This document shows positions 23,583-33,420 of a DNA stretch of 64,000 nucleotides, piece after piece (position 1 is the first letter of the stretch; each line of letters opens with the position of its first letter). The notes under the pieces are model-generated. The model did not search any database. It was not told the origin of the DNA and saw only the letters and a list, made by a program, of their open reading frames with translations. Source of the stretch: Flaccisagitta enflata (lineage: Eukaryota; Chaetognatha; Sagittoidea; Aphragmophora). The stretch covers positions 21,886,001 through 21,950,000 of the forward strand of contig OZ231128.1 of the NCBI GenBank assembly GCA_965153355.1, given 5' to 3'. A program made the position numbers and the translations under genes.

Positions 23583-24141
23583 TTTTTGGGCAGCGGCCCC
23601 AAAGGAGCCGATGTCTGTAAGGGTGAATTTCCATATATCCGTCGATCATAGCCAGCTCATCCATCTCCCCCTCTCCACTTAAAGCTTCTGAGCCTCATAT
23701 TCCATTGAATAACATGTGGAAAATTGCAAAAAAATGCAATTCCCATTGAATAACATGGAAAATTGATCAAGAAGCTAAAAAAATAAGAAATTCACATTGA
23801 ATAACATGGAAAATTTACTAGAAGTTAAAAATATGGGAAATCCCTATTGACTAATATAGAAAATTGACAAAATTTTGAAATAAATATCAAATTCAGATTG
23901 AATAACATGGAAAATTGACAATGAAATGGAAAAAAATTCAATGTTCTCATTGAATAACAAGGAAAGTAGCCCCAAAGGCCTCAAATGTGCCTTCTCAGGA
24001 CGTCTGGAAATTCACCCCGGTGTCCTACAGGACATTGGCTTTTTGAGACCGCTGCCCTGCTCTCACTTCACTTCTGCAGCTAATCACTCAAAGCAGGAGC
24101 GTCAGGATGCCGCTGACCATGTGCGATCCCCGGATGACTAG
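23583..24141. mobile_element. Family E element, copy E1
   Basis: It begins TTTTTGGGCAGCGGCCCC and ends in an inverted block (GGACATTGGC...CCGCTGCCCTGCTCTCACT) followed by CCGCTGACCATGTGCGATCC. Between them are degenerate repeats of about 60 bases, each containing TTGAATAACATGGAAAATTG. It carries no coding capacity. It has the same build as copy E3 at 36.0 kb. Confidence 0.75.
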
Positions 24142-24796
24142 TATCCTACGTCGTTTTATCTCTCTTTCTCTCTCATTTGTGTTCCAGTAAATTTTGCGCC
24201 CCAGCCCCGTCTTATAAGCCGCTGCGTGACTGCTTAACAGCCTTACTGCAAAAATGGCGCACGATTACATAATTGTATGCTTCATCTCAACCAATCAGAT
24301 CCCGAACATAAATTGCGCCCTATTTTTAATATAATTCATCGCATCTTTGGACTGACCACGTGGCTTGTTGGGTCCATATCCGTCATTCTGGGATCCTTAT
24401 TATTCTTCTCCGCACACGGTAATTGATTTGCTGCGATCATGAAATTAGGATTAAGGCTGTCTGCCAATTGGTTATGAGCTGAACCAGAATACATGGAATG
24501 AAGCCATTTCAATCTTAATTTTGACTAACGGTTAATATTTCGGTGCCGAGGCTTATACCGAGAAACGGCGGGCCAACTGAATGGATTATGTGCCCTGCAA
24601 CACTGATTTTACGCTAATCAAAAAAGACATATCTTATTCTGGGATGATGGTCTATTTACAGTTGCAGTTTGATAAAATTCATATCGCAGGGTGCGAACTA
24701 AATTCATTCAGTTGGGCCGAGTCCGTTTGGTTTTTGAATTGTCCACTTATTCTAATTGTCTATCCTCTTCTTTTTTTCTGCGCAATCCATGTAACC

Positions 24797-24853
<57 letters not shown>

Positions 24854-24954
24854 GTATCTAACCCTGTCGCGCCACGTTTGTACTTCATATAGACTCCTCC
24901 CAGGCAACAATAACAACAACAACAATAAATAACATTATACCTCATACCAACAAC
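24142..24954. other. Non-coding stretch with (ACA)n repeat
   Basis: No exon could be confirmed. A (ACA)n run of about 58 bases lies at 24796-24853. A frame open from 24581 to 24892 is probably accidental. Earlier exons of the following unknown gene could lie here. Confidence 0.4.
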
Positions 24955-25314
24955 AGGCAACCGGCGCATAACCACACTTGAATGGGCGACCATAGTTGTT
25001 GTGGCAATTAGTATCCTTTTGGGTGTCTTGGCTTTCCTCTTACCACAAACGCGGAAATGGATTCTACGCCGAGGCAAAAATCCTCGAACATCAACTGACA
25101 TTTCCTTGTCCAAGATTTCCTTGTCCAAGGCAGAAGACAAAGACAAAGGCAAAGACAAAGGCATAAGCGTGGGAAAAGATAACAACCACGACAAAGACAA
25201 AAATAATGATGATTTTAAAATTTCATTGCGAGGAAGAGATAATCTCATCCACTTGGGAAAGGATGATGATGACATGACGGGGGAGGCAACAACAACAACA
25301 ACAACAACAACAGC

Positions 25315-25348
<34 letters not shown>

Positions 25349-25350
25349 GC

Positions 25351-25396
<46 letters not shown>

Positions 25397-25690
25397 GCAA
25401 CAACAACAACGCCAGAAGCGACGGCGATTATATCATTAGAAGACAGTGGCGGTGAGGGGGCGTTATCCAATTCGAGAATGGAATATCGAGCAGAAGAAGA
25501 AGAAAAGGAGGAGGAAGAAGAAGCAACCATTTCTAAGGACAGCGGGGAAATAGAGACAAATGTTGGTAGTAATGAAGCTAATTTAATTGTCGATGATCAG
25601 CGAGTCAAAATCGTCCTTTTAGTCGTTTTCACATTTTTTGCTGTTTTCGCCCTTTTATTTTTGATATCGAATTTGTGGGCACTACGATAA
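24955..25690 (+). CDS. Unknown protein segment with two membrane spans and a threonine tract (last exon?)
   Basis: The frame is open from a possible acceptor (CAACAG|GC at about 24955) to a TAA at 25688-25690, about 244 codons. No ATG suits a start, so this is probably a last exon. In order it has: a hydrophobic span of about 20 residues near EWATIVVVAISILLGVLAFL with an RKWILRR basic stop; a lysine/aspartate-rich region; a threonine run of about 50 residues encoded by (ACA)n with a few alanines; a glutamate-rich region; and a C-terminal hydrophobic span (IVLLVVFTFFAVFALLFLIS). I do not recognise the family. The clean ends argue for a real gene, while the triplet repeat could be an inserted microsatellite. 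No polyadenylation signal was confirmed. Confidence 0.45.
25290..25410 (+). repeat. (ACA)n triplet repeat inside an open frame
   Basis: About 120 bases of ACA units with single GCA interruptions, read as threonine with alanines. Likely length-variable. Confidence 0.95.
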
Positions 25691-26104
25691 TAAGTAACGC
25701 ATTGTCGATGGTTTTTCTTTTTTTTTTAAATCGGCTAATATAGATACGCTAAAGTAATAGGTACACTTTTCAATTTGTGAACTGTTCTGAACTGTTTTGT
25801 ATCATAGTGTTTTGTACCTGGTGTCGATCATAAAAAAATGGCTTTTTGTTAAACGATAAAAAATGATAAAAAAAAGTGATACTACCCGCGTGGTACTCAT
25901 TCATACCCATAGGAATACATAATTGTTGGGATGTGAGCTTAAGGGGTTGCTGTTGGAGGTTTTGGCAAAATGTGGCCACTCTACTCGTTGATTTTTCCTT
26001 TTGTATGTATTAAACATAATGCAAACATCCATCTATTCAAAACGCATAAACGAATTTACAACAAGATGACATTTCATTTCCCACTCACGCGCTCGATGAC
26101 TCAC

Positions 26105-26263
26105 CTCGCTCGGTGACTCTCAGTTTCGCTGACGCTGTCTTGAAACCAAATGGATTTTCAGCTCTACAGACAAAGACGCCTCCATCCTCAGTTTTGGCCG
26201 CTTCAAACTCGATTAAAGATCCATTTTCAGAAGTCGAGTGACGAGAACCCACCAAAGGCAATC
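26105..26263 (-). CDS. I-set immunoglobulin domain, second exon (partial IgSF gene)
   Basis: On the minus strand the exon follows ATACTTAG at 26264 and ends GAGCGAG|GTGAGT at 26105, with phase 1 at both ends. It encodes the second half of an Ig fold: SENGSLIEFEAAKTEDGGVF, then VCRAENPFGFKTASAKLRV. The D-x-G-x-(F/Y)-x-C pattern (here DGGVFVC) marks the second disulphide cysteine. Joined in phase to the exon at 28211-28327 it makes one complete I-set domain of about 92 residues, typical of extracellular adhesion or receptor proteins, or of titin-like muscle proteins. Other exons of this gene were not found, so its identity is unknown. Confidence 0.8.
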
Positions 26264-26307
26264 CTAAGTATATGAGCGGCAATTCGAAAAAAAAAGTCTT
26301 ATTGCAT

Positions 26308-26962
26308 ACTTGATCATAAATGGTTTATTCACGAATGGAGATGTATATGCGCAAAATATAGGAAATTAACCAGAATTCTCGACATCTTTTGCGATTGTCG
26401 TCTTTCAATGGTAACAAAGTGAGCGGAGAGAGACAGATGACAATTTGTATGGGCAAAAAGAGGAAAAGGAAGAATAAAGTCGCGAAAAAAGAGGAAGTAT
26501 AAGAGGGAATAAATCCCCCGCCCCCCTGCCCCCACATATCACATCGTTTTGAAAAGAGGCGTTCATGCATCAGTCTTGATGTAAGAGCCCCAATCTTCAT
26601 TAAGGCCTTTTCCGGTGATGAGCATAGGCGCGTGGGATTTATTCCCTCTTCTATTTCCTCTTTTTTCGTGACATTATTCTTCCTTTCCCTCTTTTTGCCC
26701 CTATAAATTCTCTGTCTCTCTCTGCTCACTTTGTTACCATTGAATACGACAATCGCAAAAGATATAACGATTGTATTTGGACACAAATATCAACTATGGT
26801 TAAAATGAGTGATTTGTGTCCAAATACAATCATTATGCCTCAAGCTCAACAACTCAACTTTCACCTTAAATCGCAAAAAATATCGAAAATTCTGGTAAAT
26901 TTCCTATATTTTGCGCATGTACATCTCCATTCGTGAATAAACCATCTATGATCAATTATCAC
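26308..26962. mobile_element. Foldback (palindromic) element with a nested smaller palindrome
   Basis: The left arm (for example GGTTTATTCACGAATGGAG and GAGGGAATAAATCCCC) returns inverted in the right arm. The right arm also holds an extra palindrome at about 26768-26832, with arms GATTGTATTTGGACACAAAT and its inverse. No coding capacity. It sits in the intron between the two Ig exons, just beyond the 26.1-kb exon. Confidence 0.7.
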
Positions 26963-27454
26963 TGCGCATGAGATGCCTTTAAAAAAAAACTTATCATACT
27001 TATCTGTAATAGTACGTTACAAATTGTGAAGACGATTTTGATAAGATTCTATTCGCTACAAAATTGTTTCTTGCCAAGTTCCTTGCCATCCGTCAATCGT
27101 GTCACACGTCAATAAGTAGCCACCAAAACTTATCATCTATGGTTTTAATTCTGTGTTTTTTTTTTAACATTCTTCAGTACCTTTCATCACCATCTTTCAG
27201 TCAAGTTTTTCACCATTTTTCAGTCATGTCGCTAATCATCCATCAGTGCTTTCAGTGGTATTCTAACCATCTTTCTTCTAACCATCTTTCAGTCCGATAT
27301 TTTTTCCATCATTTAGTTAAGTCCCTAATCGTCTGCAGTCGTAAGTCAAACCATCTTCAAGTATTGTCTCTTACCATCTTTCAGGCACTTTTCAAGCACT
27401 TTTCTAGTACCGCCTCTTTCCATCTTCAAGCCACATCTCCTCAGTCACGTTCCC

Positions 27455-27890
27455 CCCCCCCCTTTTTGGGCAGCGGCCCCGAAGGGGTCGATGACCTATG
27501 CTTTCACACATATAGGGAATTTTCTCCTCCTTCTCCTTCGTACCCCCCCCCCTCCCCCCAGCCTCCAGGTCCATATCTCAGCCAGGAGGCCCATATTCCC
27601 AGCCTTGAGGCCCAAATCCCAACCCCAGGCCCAGATTCCACTCTCTAAGGATTTGGGCCTCAAGACTGGGATTTGGGCCTCAGGCTGGGATAAGGCCTCA
27701 GGCTGAGACTGCTGGAAGAAGAAGGAGATCTGGAGGAGGAAGGAGGAAGGAAGGAAGAGTCCCCATATGTGTGAAGCATAGGTCATCGACACTCGTAGCC
27801 CGCTGCCCTGCTCCCCACAACTAGCCCAACCACAACCCACTTAAGCAGGGCACGGGTACCCCTGACCATCTAACGCTTTTGCGACTATTT
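27455..27890. mobile_element. Family E element, copy E2
   Basis: It starts CTTTTTGGGCAGCGGCCCC near 27466 and ends with an AAGCAGGGCACGGGTACC block and CTGACCATCTAACGCTTTT. The middle consists of roughly 20-base units such as GAGGCCCAAATCCCAG, first in one orientation and then inverted, so the whole copy is palindromic. It lies within the intron of the Ig gene. Confidence 0.75.
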
Positions 27891-28210
27891 TCTGTCACGT
27901 GTCTTACCATCTTTCTGTCACGTTTCTTACCTTAATTCAGTCGGGTTTTTTACCTTTTTTCTGTCACGTTTCATACCATCTGTCACTACCAACTTTTTCC
28001 ATTATTCAGTTTCATTTCTTACCAGCTTTCACTACAAACTTTTACCATTATTCAGTTTCGTTTCTTACCATCGATCTATCACGTTTCTCACCATCATCAA
28101 GCGCCGTCTTACCATCTTTCAGTGACGTTTCTTTCCATATTTTAGTCCTCATCATGTTCCTCATCATCTTTCTGTCACATTTCTTACCATCTTTCAGTCA
28201 CATTCCTTAC

Positions 28211-28327
28211 CGTCTTTAAGCCATGTTATTGTAGGCTTAGGAACTCCTTCTGCTTGACAGCGGAACTGAAATTTGCCTCCCTCAGCGATGAGAACATCAG
28301 CAGGTCGATGCGTAAGCGTGGGCGGCA
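28211..28327 (-). CDS. I-set immunoglobulin domain, first exon (partial IgSF gene)
   Basis: The acceptor TTTTCTTTGTCAG precedes 28327 and the donor GACG|GTAAGG follows 28211, with phase 1 at both ends. The exon encodes about 39 residues: PPTLTHRPADVLIAEGG, then KFQFRCQAEGVPKPTITWLK. These are the first cysteine and the core tryptophan of an I-set Ig domain. The partner exon lies 1.95 kb downstream on the same strand, and the phases fit. The intron contains a foldback element and a family E copy. The symmetric phase-1 borders mean the domain is an exon-shuffling module. Confidence 0.82.
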
Positions 28328-28696
28328 CTGACAAAGAAAATATAAGGAGAAAATGTAAAAGAAAATGCGAGAAAGGAAAACAAGATAAACAATACAAACC
28401 AACACCATGGGAAGATTTTTACTGTAATTCCGATTCTTTGATACATCAAAAGCTTTCAACGCATTGCCGAGAGAAGCTATATAAGTTGGAAAAGATATAT
28501 TTCTTTAAAAAGAAGCGTGATTTATTTTCAAATTGTGAAATGACAAATGACAAAGTAATTTTGAGCGGTAGGAACACGCACCATTCTATGATTTCCATTA
28601 TTCACACATGTCTTGAAATTGTCATTCACACATGTCATTCACACATTTCTTGAAATTGTTGTGCTTAATCTTTGATCAAATAACGAATTCCAATAA

Positions 28697-28869
28697 AACA
28701 AGGCCAACACCTTACAGTCGCGTGCGGTTGTTAAGACTAAAAGACCAAAAGACTAAAGACTTACTAAATAATGTGAAACGACAAAAAAAAAAGCTAGAAA
28801 GCAAAGTGTGACCGACAGACCGACAGGCTGGACGGCAAAGCGGGTTGTAAGTCGCGTGCACGCGACTAA
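28697..28869 (-). mobile_element. Family B short element, copy B4
   Basis: On + it runs from AACAAGGCCAACACCTTAC with lock AGTCGCGTGCGG to the hairpin AGTCGCGTGCACGCGACT and CTAA. Before the hairpin there is a short GACCGACAG tract. Strand is given with the hairpin end taken as the start. Confidence 0.75.
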
Positions 28870-28906
28870 AAAACGCTCAGCGTGTTGTGTCAGCATGTGC
28901 ATATGC

Positions 28907-29028
<122 letters not shown>

Positions 29029-29302
29029 TAGTTGCAATATTACTTTACAATCTGCTGTAATAATAGCAATGTTATATTGAACTCTTTCTCGATCACAGGA
29101 TTTTCAGTTCTGTAGGGACATTTGTGTCTTTAACCAATAGACTCAGATGCATATACAGAACTTATTTGATATTAGTCTATTTCATCCTTATTTTGTCTGT
29201 CACGTGTTTCAGTCTATCTGGAATGTTCCTCATCTCTATCTCTTCTCTGTCAAATATATATCATCACAAAATATATACTCTGGCTGTCATCTGTCTGTGA
29301 TA

Positions 29303-29305
<3 letters not shown>

Positions 29306-29392
<87 letters not shown>
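29306..29392. repeat. (TA)n(TC)n compound microsatellite
   Basis: About 62 bases of TA followed by about 25 of TC. Confidence 0.97.
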
Positions 29393-29399
<7 letters not shown>

Positions 29400-29624
29400 A
29401 TGATGGTTAACAGTCAGCATAAATCATGTATTTCCTTTATACAGTTAGTGGGAAAACTTCCTCTTGATTGCAATGAAAAGGGTGAATCTGTGCATTTTCC
29501 AGAATCATCCATCCGTTAATGATACCCCTACAGAACTTAGAGATATATCGTCGTTTAAACTCCTAGGTGAATAACTCTACTGATTTTGGTGCGGGATCTT
29601 GGTCCTTTTCACAATGAATGGTAA

Positions 29625-30245
29625 GCCAGATATGTTGTGGTGCAGATCAGCGTCAAATTTTACAAATCGTTCTGTTCTGTGATGGAATATGCTGCTATGC
29701 AGCAGAAATATAACAAAAACTAAACTCTTATGCATGCTTTATGCTTCCTAAATTAATTAAAAAACGTTTAACTGACCAATGGTATTGATCTCGCATCAGT
29801 AAAGTCGCAGCATACTCAGTGAAACAACAGAATTCTTTAAAAATAATTGCACGGAAAACATGAGATGTTGCCACGTAAAAAACCGAATCTGTCTCTGAAT
29901 GCAAAATTTTGCATTTCTAAACACATGGCCTGTTACTTAAAAGTGTTTAGACTGATGCCATGTTTTTCAAAATGCAAAATTTTGAATTCAGAGACAGATT
30001 TGGTTTTTTACGCGAGACATGTCAATGCACAAGAATCAATTTTTATCAAAAATCTATCAATTTCGCATCCTTTTTTCTCACATTTCCTAAGCATATGTTT
30101 CAGAAAAACGTTTTTCTATGCAAAGAATTGATGATTACCAACGACAAATCCTTTATCTCAATAAATTATCTTTGAATATATGAAATAGAAAATATCGTAT
30201 AAATCGTTTTGACTTGTCAAATTTTGTATTCGTTTGCACTGTGAC
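29625..30245 (+). mobile_element. Family F palindromic repeat, copy F1
   Basis: The centre is a near-perfect inverted repeat (TCTGTCTCTGAATGCAAAAT ... inverted with small changes). An inverted copy lies at 45.7-46.35 kb and a truncated direct copy begins at 63.85 kb. Starts near GTGGTGCAGATCAGCGTCAA. No coding capacity; probably a MITE. Confidence 0.75.
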
Positions 30246-30319
30246 ATATACAGTATCTAGTCCACTAAACAACAGATCATTAAGCTGCCATCTCTTTTGT
30301 TGACTTAAGACAGGATCTG

Positions 30320-30320
30320 A

Positions 30321-30419
<99 letters not shown>

Positions 30420-30420
30420 A
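30320..30420. repeat. (TC)n(TA)n(TC)n compound microsatellite
   Basis: A TC run, about 50 bases of TA, then about 35 of TC. Confidence 0.96.
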
Positions 30421-30802
30421 AAGAGATATGTGGTTTGCGTAGATCACTTGTAAATTCGAAGGGCTTTAATTTCGTCACCAATATCTTTAGGATCCGGCGT
30501 ACACATGTTTGACCGGAGATATTTGTTAAAACGTGTGTAAAGATTTTTATCGTAAAGATAGTAAGCTCAGTTCATTTTTAAGCTTTAATCATGTAGTTCT
30601 TAAAGTGTTAATGATAGCCGATTTTTAGTGATAAAGTTTTGTGTCATTCAAAAAATTTGTGAAAAAAATGGTTGGGGTGTGGATAAGGGTTGGATGCCCC
30701 TGCCCAGCTGTCCACAACAATATTGTGACCCTGCGGCACTTGTTTATCAATGGTGCTAAACCGTTCTTCTTTGATATTTTTGCATTTTGCATTTTACAAT
30801 TT

Positions 30803-31012
30803 AACAAGGCCAGATACACAGCTACCCTAGTCGCGCACAGGTGGGCAGGGGCAGTAATGGAGAAAGTCACTGGGGTATATGAGCAGGAGCAGTGAGGTCC
30901 AAACGCTAAAAATTGCCAAAAACTAAAATAGGGATCAACCGACCAACCAACCAACCAACCAACCAACCAACGGACAGACGGACAAAGTTGGTTAAAGAGT
31001 CACGTAGCACTA
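30803..31012 (-). mobile_element. Family A short element, copy A4
   Basis: On + it starts AACAAGGCCAGATACACAG with lock TAGTCGCGCAC and a GTGGGCAGGGGCAGTAATGG box. It passes through a (CCAA)n/(GGAC) tract and ends in a decayed hairpin near AGAGTCACGTAGCACTAC. Confidence 0.65.
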
Positions 31013-31461
31013 CATTATTAAAGCTTGAAAATGAATAAAAAGCCAGCATCTGTAGCAAAGGATGACAGATTTTTGGTAATTAAGTCTTGTGTCATTCAAA
31101 AGTTTTGTGATAAAATGACAGGCACTCTTTTATCACATACAGACTTCAAAACCATATGGTTGCTTCAAAAATTATTGCAATATCATGAGATTTTACATGT
31201 AAAATCTGCAGATCATGATCTTTCTAGATCTTTTTTCGGAAGTTAAAAAATCTCCGGTTGTACACGCGTTTGACAAATGATTTCGCATTTCATGTAATTT
31301 TTCCCCCGATATGAATCAAGATTCAAGAATCAGGATATATTTTCAGCCAGCATATTCATGAAATTGAGAGGAAGTTCCCAATCAGTATTTAACGGCGCAA
31401 AGTATAGACCCAACATTCACTTATCATAAGCCTGTTTGATCTTTTTTTTTACAAATCAACA

Positions 31462-31521
31462 ATGCATGAATATTGCAATGACGAAGTTTACTCCTACGAT
31501 TTGCCCGAGACAACAACCGCG
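31462..31521 (+). CDS. Fibrinogen-domain membrane protein, exon 1
   Basis: The ATG at 31462 begins 20 codons (MHEYCNDEVYSYDLPETTTA) ending at the donor GCG|GTAAGT, phase 0. This would be the start of a short, acidic cytosolic tail. The next exon joins in the same phase and contains a membrane segment but no preceding signal peptide, so a type II (N-in) membrane protein is inferred. I chose this ATG because the frame runs without a stop into a strong donor and the exon phases agree with those downstream. No promoter element was identified. Confidence 0.55.
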
Positions 31522-31788
31522 GTAAGTCTTAAGAGGTTTCCAGTCGCCGACACTTGCTAGGTTGGTCGGTTGGCCATCGATCTGTTCGTTCGTTCCCCTG
31601 TTGTCCCCTCATCCATTTGTTCAACGAAATGTCCTCCGTCCAGCCGCCTTTCTGTTGGGACACTTTGACTTCTGCAGGATTTGTGGGGCTTGCAGGTCAG
31701 GCTTTACTTAGCCCGTTTAAATTTCAATGACGTTTGTGGTTTTACTACCTCTTCTAAACTTACCTGCATTTCTATAAAATCAACGCAG

Positions 31789-31942
31789 ACATCGCAGTCA
31801 GGAAAACAAATGGAAATGAAATTTTGTGAAAACGATCAACGAGTTTCACCAAAAAGTCGTCGTCCAATTTCGTCCAATTACAGAGCTGTCCTGCTCATCG
31901 TTGCTCTACTGTCAAGCGCTGTCTTGGTCGCACTTGTTCTCG
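31789..31942 (+). CDS. Fibrinogen-domain membrane protein, exon 2 (transmembrane segment)
   Basis: Acceptor ATCAACGCAG before 31789, donor TTCTCG|GTAAGAAT after 31942; phase 0 in, phase 1 out. The 51 residues comprise a polar stretch with basic residues (SPKSRRPISSNYR) and then a hydrophobic span of about 20 residues (AVLLIVALLSSAVLVALVL). Basic residues on the N-terminal side of the span fit the inside-positive rule for a type II anchor. Together with the coiled coil and fibrinogen-like domain encoded downstream this is the plan of FIBCD1-like lectins, which bind acetylated sugars. That comparison is by layout, not by alignment. Confidence 0.6.
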
Positions 31943-32050
31943 GTAAGAATAAAAAATTGTGTGTTAAACAGTGAAGTTCCTGATGTTTGACACCACTGCA
32001 CTAGCTGTCGGGCATAAACGCGATGCAAAAATAGTGAGAGTATGCTTACA

Positions 32051-32191
32051 AACAAGGCCGTGTTACATGGCTACCCCGGTCGCATGCATGTGGGCAGGAG
32101 CAATATGTGAGTCAGTGGAGAATTTTAGGCAAGAGCATAGATAGAAACCTCATAAACACCGCGGGGTGTAGAGTCGCGTGCTTGCGACTAG
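32051..32191 (-). mobile_element. Family A short element, copy A5 (in intron)
   Basis: On + it runs from AACAAGGCCGTGTTACATGG with lock GGTCGCATGCATGTGGG to the hairpin GAGTCGCGTGCTTGCGACT plus AG, so the terminal tetranucleotide is CTAG here. The GGAC tract is nearly lost. It lies between the membrane exon and the coiled-coil exon of the fibrinogen-domain gene. Confidence 0.7.
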
Positions 32192-32359
32192 CAATAGCAG
32201 TAATCATTATAGTAAACATCTAATTTACCTCACTGCTTGACCAACTCCCCGTGAATTCCATTTATATGTGCACAAAATCGCCACTTCATTGACGCTACTT
32301 CTACAAACTACAAATATTGCAAACATTATCACTGTCTATGTGGCCTTGGTCATCAAAAG

Positions 32360-32488
32360 ATATCATCGCTGGTGTAAATCGAGGAAAGGCGACGACATTC
32401 AACATCCAAAATCTAAGGAAAACCTTAAATGGGAGTTTGGAAGAAATATCGTCCTCTCTTCAAAATCTAAAAAAAGATTTAAGACAAG
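32360..32488 (+). CDS. Fibrinogen-domain membrane protein, exon 3 (coiled coil)
   Basis: Acceptor CATCAAAAG before 32360 (weak pyrimidine tract) and donor GACAAG|GTATGT after 32488; phase 1 at both ends, matching exon 2. The 43 residues end in a heptad-like helical stretch (NIQNLRKTLNGSLEEISSSL, then QNLKKDLRQ) that should form the oligomerising stalk usual between membrane anchor and fibrinogen domain. The acceptor is the least certain border. Confidence 0.5.
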
Positions 32489-32536
32489 GTATGTTCTTCT
32501 TTCAGAGTCATTGCAAGTGTGGTAAAATGACATTAT

Positions 32537-32598
32537 AAACGAACTGTTGTCATGGATGTCACAAATGTGTGCGACTTCCATGACATGAGTTCGTTTTT
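32537..32598. repeat. Short hairpin-forming palindrome
   Basis: The arms AACGAACTGTTGTCATGGA and TCCATGACATGAGTTCGTT are inverted copies with few mismatches around a loop of about 20 bases. Possibly a tiny MITE in the intron. Confidence 0.6.
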
Positions 32599-32827
32599 AA
32601 GGTATGTTCTTATAAAAGTTCCAATGTCAATTGATTAACTATCAACTTTTTGACTCGTTTTATGAAAAAATGGCAAGCAACCAATAAATCGCTCTGGCAA
32701 TCTAGTTCACCTATTATAAAAGAAATGAAAAAGTGACAGTGTGTATATTTTACCTTATTCCATGATGTAGTGAAACCTCTGCCATGGAATCGCGAGAAGC
32801 TAATTTCTACTACTTCACTTGTTTAAG

Positions 32828-32884
32828 GCGAGCTCCAGGCGTTCCCGGGGCCGTTGGAGTCGAAAACGGCTGGAGGTCGCCTTG
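32828..32884. repeat. GC-rich cruciform-like palindrome
   Basis: GGCGAGCTCCAG pairs with CTGGAGGTCGCC. The loop contains a second small stem (CCGTT/AACGG). It has no tRNA boxes and I do not know the family. Confidence 0.45.
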
Positions 32885-33312
32885 GCCGAGCGATTTCATT
32901 TCAGATCAATGAAATTTAAAAATTGAATCGCGCTTCCCTTGGCATTGCGAAACATTGCAAAAAAAAAAACCAAAAAACTCGAGAGCAAACTCGATTGGGA
33001 GAATCTCGATTGTGGATTGATCGATGTGGAGTGATCAATGTGGATTGATCGATGAACAACAAAAAACTCGATTGAGAGACAACTCGATTGGGAGAAACTC
33101 GATTACGGATTGATCGATTGATAACAAACTCATTAAAAAAACGATTGACGCTGCTACGACTTCGGCGCTGTTGCGACCAAGGAGCTGTGACAACGCCGAC
33201 GCTACTACAACATCCTTCGGCGATATTACGACTTAGGCGCGGTTACGAATCCGACGCCGTGACGACTTAAGCGCTTTGACGACTTTGGCGCTGTTACGAC
33301 TTTGGCGCAAAG

Positions 33313-33420
33313 ATGGCTCTAAAAGGAGCAACGGCGGCGACGGTAGCGGCTGCAGTGGCGGCGGTCAACAAAGATCTCTTGGACATAGACGAGACAGATG
33401 AAAGCGACGGAATTCCATGA
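33313..33420 (+). pseudogene. Remnant of an upstream LINE ORF (35 codons)
   Basis: The ATG at 33313 opens 35 codons (MALKGATAATVAAAVAAVNK, then DLLDIDETDESDGIP) ending at TGA 33418-33420. It lies directly after the leader-like repeats and runs into the RT ORF, which starts at 33398 in another frame. I read it as the start of ORF1 joined by a deletion to the post-endonuclease part of ORF2. This is inference from position. Confidence 0.35.

Noticed and set aside
24760-25530. 256-codon minus-strand frame with a long valine run
   Set aside because: It is the shadow of the (ACA)n repeats on the other strand; the + frame has the more protein-like composition.
32828-32884. tRNA gene
   Set aside because: The stems do not match a cloverleaf and no GGTTCGA-type B box is present.
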